Below, one piece after another: positions 23,201 through 34,778 of a stretch of 64,000 bases of DNA (positions within the stretch are counted from its first letter, which is position 1; each line of letters starts with the position of its first letter). The notes beneath the pieces are model-generated. The model ran no database searches. It was not told the DNA's origin and saw nothing but the letters and a program-made list of their open reading frames with translations. This DNA comes from Centropus unirufus (Eukaryota; Chordata; Aves; Cuculiformes; Centropidae), in NCBI GenBank assembly GCA_013397695.1, contig VYZI01000029.1, positions 3,865,154 to 3,929,153 on the forward strand, in the 5' to 3' direction. The translations under genes and the position numbers were made by a program.

Positions 23201-26200
23201 GAGAAAGCCCTACCATAACATGCACTTGGATGTAAATTCTGGTTAAATGATACACATCAATTTTACTGCTACCAGGATTGTTATTGCAGCAGAATAATTC
23301 AGGCTAACAGCTGTGTAACAAAAGCGATGCATCTCCCGTGCTCCTGGTTTAGTTTGAGATCCACCAGACACTGTGCCAAAGTTGCTCCACAGCTTTGTGG
23401 CACGCAGCCCTCCGAAGCAAGGAGAGCACTCACCAGGCAGACATCCTGCTTCTGCCAGCCTTGGTGCTTCGCGGAGCCATGTGAGTGTGAACCAGAGGAA
23501 GGCAAGTTGGGTGGGGCCTGCAGTCGGTTCTTTCTTCTGCTCTGCGTACTTTCCATGCTTTTTTATAACTCTGATGAAATTAACACTAATAACTGATACA
23601 ATAACAAATAAGTAGGGAGCAGGAGAGGTAACCACTTGGAAAAAAAAACCAAAACTTTTTTCTGGGTAAAAAATGTCAAACAAAAACAGGGTTGTAGAAT
23701 TAGAAACACACAGGCTGGCTGGAAACCAATCCACCCATCCCCTAGTGTGGCAGTATTAATTATAGCCATACTCTTTTAAAGGACACCTGAGTCACAAGTA
23801 CATGATTTCTTGGAATCTTGGAGACTCCACAACATGCCAGTACATCATAACTTTGTAAGCTGAGTGGATACAAAATGCTACCTCTAAGCTCGTGGGTTTG
23901 TTAACTGGAACAGTTAACCAACATCTACATGCTAGAAGTCTCCTCGTGTTGGAGCATGTAACCCTTCTTCCCTGGATGCACACGCTGCCGGCTCACCGGT
24001 TCTTGGTACTGATGCCCATACTGATGCCCGTCTTGCCCTGCTGTGTTGCTGCACAACCTCCGTACAATGGATACTAAGCATCCTAAGCCTTCCTGCATCG
24101 GTTGGCTTTTCTGAGAAGAAAGGCATCAAACGGGGAAAACTGATCTGCTGCGTGAGTCAATAACCAGGCAGGTGCTTTGACCATCTAACAGAATTGATAA
24201 GAGAGGAGCGACGGATGGAGGAGAGATTTGTCCTCGGCCAGCTTAGAAGAGGCTTGGCTGGGGTAGTGGAAGAGCAGTGCCTGAGTAGCTTGGAGAGCAG
24301 AGAAAGGCTGTGACTCAGGAGTGGGAAGGAGAAAAAGAAATAACAGCGAAAGGTCTCCTTCGGGGTTTTGAGTTCCTTTTCAGGGTTTCCTGAAAAGAGT
24401 TGCCCAAAGGTTAGAAGCAACGAGAGAAGGGGCACTGGTTAAGTTAACATAGGTGTTGGGTCCCTGCCAGAAATAACACTTTGAACCCTTACGGACTTTC
24501 AGCTGTTACATGGAAAATGCCTGTGCCGCACTGCCTGGAAAGAATGAGCTTAGGCTGTCAGGATCAGCAGAGGCTGGTTCTGGTGGTAGGATTGGTGAGT
24601 TGTGCGCTCCCATTTACATAAAAGGGTGGCTGACGGAAAGGCTGGGTCTGTAAAACAAGCTTAGGGGAGAAAGAACTTTGCACAGTGTTTATATCCAAGG
24701 AGTTCAAGTGCCCTGGAACTGGAACATAGCTGCCTGGGGGTGTCTGGCCAAGGGTCTGTAGTGGCGTCTAATGATTCCAAGTATTTCACTGTGCTTCCTC
24801 AGACTTCTTCCTGCCCATGAACAGCGTCTACCCTGAACTAGGAAAGATCAGAGCAATATGAAAGCAATCCCAGGTGAGCTCTCCAAAACCAGAGTTTCTA
24901 CATGTGTGGTTTCCTGCTCTGAATGTACATGATTTTTCCGATAGGCTTCCTTACAGGAAACGTTAGTGTAAGGATGGACAGGCAAATATTTTTACCTTTT
25001 CCTATGGAAAGCCTTTAGCAGGATGTTTTGAGTATTCTTTCGATCTCACCAGTAGGGAAAACAAGGGATAAATGAATTGTCACAGGCTAAGGCGGCAGGA
25101 GGGCTGAGAATGAAAGCCAGCTGCTCATTCTGAGGAAGGAATTTGAGGCTGAAATTCACATAAATTCCATACAGCCATCTGCAACCCCTATCCCGCTTCC
25201 TTCTCCTCCCTTGGGCCTCCCCAGCTGCTTCAACTGATGCGCAGTTCCAGAGCTCCTGATGGTTTGCAGTGGTAAAGTTTGTGATACATGCAAGAGGTAC
25301 CTATTAAATTGCTTGTCGTGGCATCCACCCACATCCCCCCACAATTACGTGATGCCTCAGTGACTAAGGAATTTGGTCATCCACAGGAGAATTGGAAATA
25401 GACGGAGAGCGGCCTCTAGGTTACATAACGAGGACCGTGAAAAGCAAACTCTCACCCCTTCTGTACCAAAGGAGAAGGCAAAGGGACTGAAAACATGACC
25501 TTGATAAATTGAAAGGCAAGCTCTTTACTTGTGACCGTTTACAGTAGAATATCTGAAGAAAATCAATCTGTTCAAGAAAAAACAAACGTGACAGTTGTAG
25601 ATGGAACTGGTTGCTAAACATAATGGCACTTCTAATGCTGGAGTTAACTATTTACCAGGCTTCTTTCCGATCTGTAATTACTTGAAGATAACTAGATTAG
25701 GTCAGTTATGGTACTAGCTGTCCTGCTTTATAGCTCTGTGTACAAGAGTGGCAGCAGCTGCTCGGACTATGAATTATCTTAGGACAATAATAATGTTAAA
25801 ATAGCAATAAAAGAATTGTATCAAACCAAAACCACCGATTCTCTAATATCTAGATAGAAATTCATCTCTTAATCCTATTAAATGAAAATATTAAATGCCT
25901 CATTATGCTTCCTTCTCTGCTGTACGGTTTGAGGGATGAGTAGCTCCCTGCTCCCATCTAATCCTTCAGCATTGCTTGCTCATCTAGACCTTTCTGGACC
26001 CATCAAAATTTATTACACACCTAATGCTGAGTTACACTGAATTCACTTTGCTGGCAACTCTTGAGACCCTGTCTCTGCTGCCAGGGCAGGAGGATGTCAT
26101 TGCTAATATGTTCAAGCCACTCTGTAAGACTGCCTGGGGGGCTTTGGCTAGGATGGCATCCCCTTACAATACTACCAGCACTCACAACTGTACTAAGAGT

Positions 26201-27245
26201 CTGAAATATCTACTGAATTTCTTAAAGCTTCTTAAAATATGTGACAATCCCGTCTTTTTTTTTTCTTTTTTAACCTGCTGCTATAATTTCCACTTACAGG
26301 AGGGAAACACAGCCCTTCAGGAGCCAAAAACTAGTGAGTTATCTCTTTATCCAATGTTCATCTACGTATATTTATTTTATTATTTTTAATCAAAATTTTT
26401 CAAGCCAGGCACAAGATCTCGTTAATCTTGTAATGATTTCCCAAGTTAAAGCTATTGCCCAAGGGGCTTTGCTAGGCAGCTGATGGCCCTGAAGGCAAGG
26501 AGCCGGTGTGAGTGTAGCTGCCTTCTGGCGCAGTGAGTGAACAGCTCTCGAAGTCTGCTCTGGGATACTTTGCAGTTTTTTTTTTCCTGTGGAACTCCAG
26601 CCACCACCAAGTCAAACACAATAGCCAGCGCTAGGCAACAGTTGAAGGGCAGGTGATCATTAAAAAATATATTAATCTAATAACTCTGGTCAACATGCAT
26701 AGATCTGTCTCTTAAGGCAGAAGGTTGCTTTAAAGTAGTAATTTTATAATGGTTTCTCTTCAATATGTTGTTTCCTGGCCCATCCAGGACTTCTGTCCCT
26801 GTATTAGGGCAGCCTTCTGAGCAGCACCTTCTAGGATTAAGCTGCATTTATTTACTCTGTCTTCTAAGAGACATTTCTAACTCACAGATCATCTCTGCTT
26901 TTATTCAGGCATGCTACGAACACTGTGCATCAATATTTCCATGAGGAAAAGATCTGCACCACTTCTGGCCCTTCTGTGTAGCGTGCAATAAATTGGCAGG
27001 ACCAGACAAAGTCTATTTCAGATTTCTGGAAGGAATGAAGAGAAAAATCCGCTGAACTCTTACCAAAATATACAGGGAATATTATTCAAGATCACTACTC
27101 CGTAAGAAGAGCACTGAAAAGCTGTCATTGCCCCCATCCTTTAAAAAGACACAGGAAGCAATTGCAGGAATAACCAAGGAGTAACCCTCCCTATACATCA
27201 GGATCCCTAATACCAGGAACCAACCATCAGCAGGCAAAAAGCATC

Positions 27246-27350
27246 AGAGAACAAAGCAGGGAGAAAGGAGGGGTAGGGACAAAGAAGAGGAAGGGTAAGG
27301 GCAGTGTGAGGAGCAGAGAATGAAGTTGGTGAGGAGAAGAGCGAGGCAGG
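27246..27350. repeat. Purine-rich tract
   Basis: About 105 bases of the + strand are nearly all A and G (GGAGAAAGGAGGGGTAGGGA-like text, then AAGAAGAGGAAGGG), with few T or C. Such low-complexity tracts can form triplex DNA; no function is implied. Confidence 0.7.
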
Positions 27351-30268
27351 CAATTCAAGGAGCCAGTGAAGTAGAGATAATGGAAACAGCAGCAAACAGA
27401 CATGGCATGAGGTGCAGGATAGTGGAGTGGGTGCCTGACAGAAGCAGGACTGTTACTTTTGGCTTGTGGCTCAGGCAGAGGGGAGGACACGAACATTAGT
27501 GTCACACTCCAGCCGCCCCTGCCCCCTCCAAAGTTAGCTTTACATGGCACTCGCTTTCTCACACCACATGAGCTGGCTGCTCCCCAAATCCACAGCTTTG
27601 CAGAGCTTTTCCAGCCGCACCCACATGCAGCCTTTCCACCCCCACCCCCGTGCTTTACCAAGCTGCTGAGATTATTTGGGGCTGCCCGTACCCCGCGCTC
27701 CCACACATCCCAGTGCCCAGGTCACTGGTGCTGGTGGCTGGTACCAAAAGTGAGGACATGTCCTGGGAATAAAGTGCAGACTACAGGAAAAACTGGTTTC
27801 TCACACCCCAGCCACCGCTTTTGGAGCAAAAGGAGAGCAGCCTGCAAGTGAGTTTAGCTCTAATTCCTGCAGCTTTCCATGAGCAGGGCCAGCGAGCCCC
27901 AGACTCACCTACCCACCTCTGCAGCCTCATCATTTTTGCTGTGTGTGCCCCAAAACCAGCAAGGATTGTGTGACGGCTACAGACACGGTGAAAACCAACC
28001 ACCTGCACCATGGGAATATATCGTTCTTCATTGCCTCAAGCTCCCATAATGGTTCAGATGTTAACAGCAGACGTGGCACGAGTCAGAATTACAGGCAATT
28101 CGTTCCATAAAAGCAATGCAAAAATCTCGTTTCGCTGAAGCAGAAGGGCACACCTAAACAAACAAGTGAGATTTGTCAGAAAACAAACACTGACTCGCAG
28201 GCAGAATGGAAGCACACCCACTTGTGCTCGTACATACACACAGCCTGTGCGTTTAATTGGCGCATGAAGAATGGCAGAACATGCTGAAATGGTTGTGCAA
28301 GTAACTTCATACCATGGTATTTCCTCAGGCCTTCTCTTTTCTAGTCTGTTCCTCTCATTCACACACTCTGTGCTATTTGTTCCCTTGCCCCTTCGCAGCA
28401 ATACTGACAGAAATAACACCTCGTTCCATAGGCCTTATTTCCTTTCAGGAAAAGCATGCGTTATTCACTCCGCAGATGTTATTCCCTCCACAGTCACCAC
28501 ACCGATTCACAGAAGTTATGGGGCTGTGAAATCACTTGACACCTCACCCAGTTTGCTCTGATCTAGCTTTCCTTTACCCTTCTTGGCTGGTGTTGCACTG
28601 AGGAACTCCATTAGCTGTTCTGAGTCGGACTAGTTCATTGCCTTTTGAAACTATTCCATCTAAGCCATCTTGTCATGAAGCTGCTGAGGAGGAGAAGAAC
28701 ACCCAAGGTTTATTGTCCAATGGAGTTTTCACAAGATTTTTCAAAATTCTCAAAAAAAAAATAAATTTAAAACTAAACAGGCCGAACTTCAATTTAAAAG
28801 CGTCGCAACTAAAATGGAAAGAATGTTGATATGTGATAAAGGAAAAGCAAATCCATGTGTGCAAGGCAGATTGGGTTGCTTTGAGAGGCTGGCTGAATAT
28901 ATGGCTTTTTTCTGTGTGGGTTAGCATCTGGCACACAACCAATGGTCCATTAACAAAGGCTTTAGCTAGAAAATCTGTATCTTAAGGAAGAAGCAGCAAA
29001 TAAATCCTAAACCTTACACCTAGGGAATGTTTCCTATGGAGTTCATACATGACAAATGGGGTTCTAGACTATATTTAAGAACTGGAAGAAATTAGCCCAC
29101 CCATCCCAAAGCCAGGAGGCTCCTTTCCTCAGTAGCTGCCGGGTGGTGACACTGGGTTCTGGGTAGCCACTGTGTTCCACCAGGCTGCTGGCACAGATCA
29201 CCTACGAGACCCAGCTGAGGAAAAGTATGAAAAAGTAAAATGCTGATAATATATTCATTTACACAGGATGAAATAGAATAACAAGAAACTTTTGCCCCTT
29301 GTGTTTTCCAAAGTTACTCACGCTTTTCTCTTGGAAAGCAGTGGTTTCATGTGCTTTTGTTACAAGTTCATGGGTCTGAAGGTAAGCACAGCTTTTAGAA
29401 ATTTATTGATGTCATGGCTACATTGTATTAATGTTCTCCAAATAGAACATTCTCTCTTTTTTTGTTGAAATACTTGAGTAAATTTGAAATGTTTGTATGG
29501 ACAGGTTATGTCCAGCATTCACGTCTGTTCAGAAAAAGTCTTTAGTTTTACTTTAGCTTTGAGTTATGTGTGCAAGAAAAAACAGAACTGGAATGTGAGA
29601 CTAGACATTTTGGTTTTCCTATCAGGAGTTCCAGAAAATTAGCCAAGAAGCACTGGAAAACTGTGGCTTCCTAGTCCTTTGAACATGAGAAATGAATACC
29701 TACAACTAATCACATGCATGTCAGTCTGGAAGAAAGAATAGACATTTTATCTGGTTGTCTGGTCACTATTACTGCCTAAATAAATGTGGTCTGACTAATG
29801 CTGCTCATCTGCGCATAGTTTTGGGATGAAGGAAGTTAAGCTTTAAAACAGCTGCTGTTACTGAAGGTAGTCTTTTCATAGGAAAAGGCTGGTATCTGTG
29901 AATGAGGTCAACCAGATAAATCTCTTTCACTCAGCATGCGTGCAGTTAATATTTAAGTGGAAGAGGAGGTGAGAAATTCCACTGACCTCCCACCACCACT
30001 TCAAACACCAGTTTTCATTAGCAGCATTATAGGGGAGTTAACACTCCACCAGGGCATTTCTCAGCCACTTCTGGTACCTGTTCAGAGCCTGCATTCACAG
30101 CCCAGCTCTGCCAATCTGGAACTCCAGCCTGCAGCCAGATAGGCCCTGACTCAGTCTGAATCTTAAGGTATCAGCTTCCAGTCCAACTACCTTTAGCAGC
30201 TGGACCTGCCCTGTTTATTCACTTGAGAAGTCTCACCCAAGAAAGAAGCTATGAGATTTAGGCTAATG

Positions 30269-30290
30269 ATATGCCTAAAATTAGGCATAT
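30269..30290. repeat. 22-bp palindrome (10-bp arms)
   Basis: ATATGCCTAA and TTAGGCATAT are exact reverse complements separated by AA, within otherwise unremarkable intergenic sequence. It could be a dimeric protein site or chance. Confidence 0.8.
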
Positions 30291-33200
30291 GCTTTAGTGT
30301 CCTGCTGAACTGGAAGCTCAGGTCTGCTTAATTAAGCCACGCCTTTCCCTTTAAAATAATTTATTAAAGGGTAATACCAGTACTGCAATATTAGTATTAA
30401 AATTTCTTTTTCCTGTTGTAAGACTCACAGACCCTGAGTGCAAGGAATAAGGGGAGCTTGTCGGGAAAGGTTGTAAACAGGAGTGGATAGTTGAAAATAT
30501 CCTTACTGGCTTAAGCAAAGAAAATGGCTCTGCATCATTCCTTTTACACTCATGGAGAGGCCAAGTGTTCTTTGTCGGAATCTCAACAAATAAAACATGA
30601 TGATTTATCACTTGTGCTCCTTATGCTCTTCGTAGTTAGATTGAAGGAAATGCTGTTGACTTCATTGAGCAACAATGACCAAGCTCAAAGTACCTCAAAC
30701 TGTCTTTATAACAAAGTACCAGATGCCTTTTGCACACAAATTCTTTACACCGTCAAGACAAGCATAACCAACTAGAATAGAAAACTCTTCTCAGTTTCAC
30801 TGGGAGCGTAAGAGGTGACATTAAAAACCCACAGCTCCTTTCAGAGCAACACTTTGAGCACTCCAGCAAATGTTGCAAGTGCTTCCCTGTGGCAAATTCT
30901 GCTTCAAATAAGAGTTATTCTAATATTAACTAGAAAATGTGGAAACAATAAAAGGTTTTGTATATTAGCAGCAGTTACTGGTTGTTTTGAATGTCATGTT
31001 TAGGGAAAGCTATGCCGAGGTATTTCCCCTGTTTCTTCTTTACTTACTGAAATAAAAAGTTTCTCATAAAAGGCAAAACCCAGACTCTTTTCAATGACCT
31101 TGTGGGCACACACATTTCCTGAGGAATTTGTGACCACTGAGTCTATGCAAGTGGCCAGAATATCCAGGAAATGCCACGATCAGTGATCTTTTATAATTAG
31201 CCTCAGAGCGTCAAAAAAAATTGCCATTGCTTCCAGTAGTATAATATTGGACACAGGCAGGTATTTCTTGTTTGTTCCTGCTGTGGATCACCAAAGCTTT
31301 TTGCATTAGAGCCCCAGATTGCAAAAGTCACTCAATAGCACATAGAGAAGTAACACTACAGCGCAGTCACCCGTTCTAGGTCCCAAAATCTAGGATTTGG
31401 GGTTCTCCTCCAGGCAGACAGACTCTGCTCTCCCCAGTTCTTCTAAACTATTTTGTAACACTCCTGCTGTTCCTTGCTGATGCTTGTCCAGACAAACATA
31501 CAATGCCACCTGCTGAGATCAGCATGCTGGACTCTCTCTCATTAAGGGAGTTATCCAGACCCTGCAAACATCCATTACCATGAAGAACTAGGAGCGGGAG
31601 TCATTATAATGGATAGCATGCTCCAGTGGCAAACAGAGGGCTGGGGAAGGGACAGGACCGGCAGTGCAAACCAAACTGAATAATGGCTTGGAAGAAGATA
31701 GAAGTGTTCAGAAATTACACTGAGCCAATTTCCACAGCTGAGGTAACAGCTGAATTTCCAATGATAGCAAAAGAACTGTGCTTTAAAATACACAGCATGG
31801 ACATGATGTTCAGCATGATTTATGCCACAGGTGTTAACAGAAACCAAACTTTATTTAGTAGCCAAAGACCGTATCCTCTTGCCGCAGAGGCAGGCCCTCC
31901 AACACATCAGTGCTGCAGTTTTGCTTGAACTGCATTTCGCGTGGTTCTGCAGTCAGCAAACATGAGGTGTTCAGGATTCCTCCCCTTCTTGATTGAGAGG
32001 AGGATCTCCCCCTCCTCTAAAGACAGAAGTTGGAAAAGAAGTTGGTAGGAGAAAAGGAAAGCAAAGGGGCTCTTACTGCTGACAAGCATGTTCCACCCTG
32101 CAAAATACTCCCCGTGTTCTCTGCATGCAGAAGGGTAGAGAGAGCACACTGACCTGTTGACTCTCTCTGCTGAAGTCAGCGGAGGCTTTGGCAGATCACC
32201 TCCCACTGTTTGGCACTGGGAATATTCAGAAAGAAATGCAAAACATCCATGAAGTAGAGAGAGAGATAAAGAACTGAAGATGGGAGCGTGAAGAGGGGCA
32301 AAGAAGCTTATATGATGAAACGACAAAGATGGAAGATTAAAGGAAAGCCAAAAATCCACTGAGAAAGGAAGATGAAATTAAAAAATACTGAGAACTCAAT
32401 GAGGGTGTATGGCCCTGGTGAAGACATGCTGTAGAAAAGGGCACGTGTTCACCTGGTGGACTCAAATGACTGTGGGAATTAATCAATTTCCATGAAACTC
32501 ATACAAACGCTTCAGGGAAATAGACAACTAAACTCCAAATGACAGCACAGAGATGGTCTGTCAATCTCAATATTTTCTCTTTAAAATGGACTTTTGTGCA
32601 TTCAATCACAGTTCCACTAGATTAAAAGATCTTGACTGCTGTAAAATAAGGCAAGGGAAACCTTTGCCTACCCCGGTCGTATATCAAGAGAGTTTGCTAT
32701 CTGAGCCCTTTGCTTGGTGTCATTCTGTGTGAAGGGGGTTTGTAAACTGCATGGCCTCATTCACCAGTCCTCCTGACCATTTTCTGGTGTTTTCTGGTTT
32801 TATGTTCCTAAGGTAACCGACCTATGATACAAAGCCTAATTAACTGCTTTTTCAGCAATCACAACATCAGACCTTCAAAAATGCATCTTTTCAGGCTGGG
32901 GATGTTTGGCAGATGGAAGCCTCTGAAAAGATCTGTTTGTAACAAACTCAAAGGGTCTCACAGAGTCACCTGTGGACGCAGTGTTTTGTCACACACTGCT
33001 ACAGGGTTTGCAGTTTTTCACCTCCCTCTGGGCTTCTCTCTCGCATTTTCACCTCCTCATACCGATTTGAGGTGATGAAAAACATATTTTCCCACATGGC
33101 CCAGTCCTTTAGTATTTTGCTCAATAAATCTGACGGCAAGCTTTTTATTAATAATTATAAATTGTGTATTCTTGGAAGTGCAGTGAAAAACACTAAGGAG

Positions 33201-33910
33201 AAAAATCGCTGGTGAATTACAAGCACGAGCAATAGAGTGACAAACCAGTGTCCTCCAAGGGACAGTTTACTCTCGTGGTGGAGTCCAGAGGACTGTGAAG
33301 AATCGCTCCTCGAGGACAAAGACATACACACACAAAAAGGCAGTTTCTTTAAGACTGCGCATCACACTGTACCTCACTCTGCCTACAGCACTGAAAATTA
33401 GAATCAGGGGAGGAAAAAAACTTCCATCCAAACACAAATCCCGCTTTCCCTGCGAGATAGATTCAAAATATTATCTGTTTCAAGAAGGCACCAAAAACAT
33501 ACCTAAAATTAATCTCATTTTCAAGCCAGTACTTGTTGTACAATAAATAAAGTATAGGTGTGTGGCAGGAACACGGTATCTGCTTTTCTCTTTGCTTGCA
33601 CCAAGCTCGGTGGTGGCAGGGACATGTGTTACGCGCCGCCTGGCAGAGCCAATGTCCCCCGTGCTAAAGCAAGGGAAAAATAACGGGTGGCAGGTTGGGT
33701 ATTTTGAATTTTAGGGTTTTCTTGACATATTAATGTATAATGGTGGCATAATAACAAATCAGAACCGTCTTTGGTTTCCTTATGTATAAATAGCTCTCTG
33801 CTTTCGGCTAAAAATTACATTTTTTCTCTCATCTGAATGCATTTGTGTACCCACACCTACCCCAACCCATTCCTTAAGGCTGACCTCTGGAAAAACCTCG
33901 CACTTAGAAG

Positions 33911-34175
33911 CACAGGATCACTGAGGTTGGAAAAGACCTGCAAGATCATCCAGTCCAACCACCAGCCCACCACCACCGTGCCTAAACCGCGCCACAAAGT
34001 GCCACATCTCCACGTTTGTTTTCGGAACACCTCCAGGGATGGAGACTCCACCAAGTCCCTGGGAAGCCGGTTCCAAGTTTTCCCCACTCTTTCAGTAAAG
34101 AACTTTTTTCGAATGTCCAGTCTAAGCTTTTCCAGAGGCCATTCCTTCTTGTCCTATCACGTGTGGCTCGTTACT
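33911..34175 (-). mobile_element. CR1 LINE 3' fragment just upstream of the SYNJ2 island
   Basis: The + strand reads CACAGGATCACTGAGGTTGG, AAAGACCTGCAAGATCATCC, AGTCCAACC and then CTCCAGGGATGGAGACTCC, the reversed 3' part of CR1. It ends about 100 bases before the CpG-rich promoter. The 3' repeat differs from the other copies, suggesting another CR1 subfamily. Confidence 0.9.
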
Positions 34176-34657
34176 TCATCCTGCGCAGTCTCAGCAGGGA
34201 ATTGTGGTGGGAATGGTGCCCTATCAGAGGAGGAAAAAATAAAAAAAAAAAGAAAGGCCCGTTTTCAGATGAAGTGACCCTAAAACGTGCACTGTCCCTT
34301 TTACCCGAACCGCTGGGCGGGACGGCGCTTTCCAGGCACCGCCGAAAGGCGCCGGGAAGCCCCGGGGCAGCGCCCGGCTGCCTCCGCGCCTCTCGCCGCT
34401 TCCCACCGGGAAAAGCAGCCCAGGCTTTCCCAGGACAAACCCGGCGCAGCCTCCGCCCCGCCCGCGGGCGGCCGTACCTGTCCCGGCGGAGGAGGAGGAG
34501 CCGCGGGGACAAAGTGAACTCCGCCGCCAGCTCCCCCCTCGCCACTTGGAGGCCCGCTGGAGCGTCCGGCTCCCGGGATAGGGACGCGTCCTTCCTTCCC
34601 GCCCGCCTCCCTGGCTTGGAGCGGGCTGCCAGGACCGCGTCCCCCTCGCCCGCTCCC

Positions 34658-34778
34658 ATGGCTCTGAGCAAAGGGCTGCGCCTGCTTTGGAAGCAGGAGC
34701 CGGGCCCGAGCGCGCTGCTGGAGGCGCGATCCCGGCAGGAATGCCTGCTGCTGGAAGCTGGCACCGTGGCGGCGCTCA
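34658..34778 (+). CDS. SYNJ2: SYNJ2 exon 1, residues 1-40
   Basis: The exon reads MALSKGLRLLWKQEPGPSAL then LEARSRQECLLLEAGTVAAL, with the ATG at 34658 in CTCCCATGG (G at +4, no purine at -3). The donor is CTCA|GTAAGT, phase 1. The frame is open upstream to about 34016, but that is GC-driven and includes CR1 sequence, so the conserved Met is preferred. Confidence 0.95.

Larger units (their letters stand above)
21976..34290. other. SNX9-SYNJ2 intergenic region, 12.3 kb
   Basis: I see no supportable gene. It contains CR1 remnants at 22899-23200 and 33911-34175, a purine-rich tract at about 27246-27350 followed by a GC-richer stretch (27470-27740), and a near-perfect palindrome at 30269-30290. 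Open frames on both strands are short, overlap each other and show no family resemblance. Confidence 0.7.
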
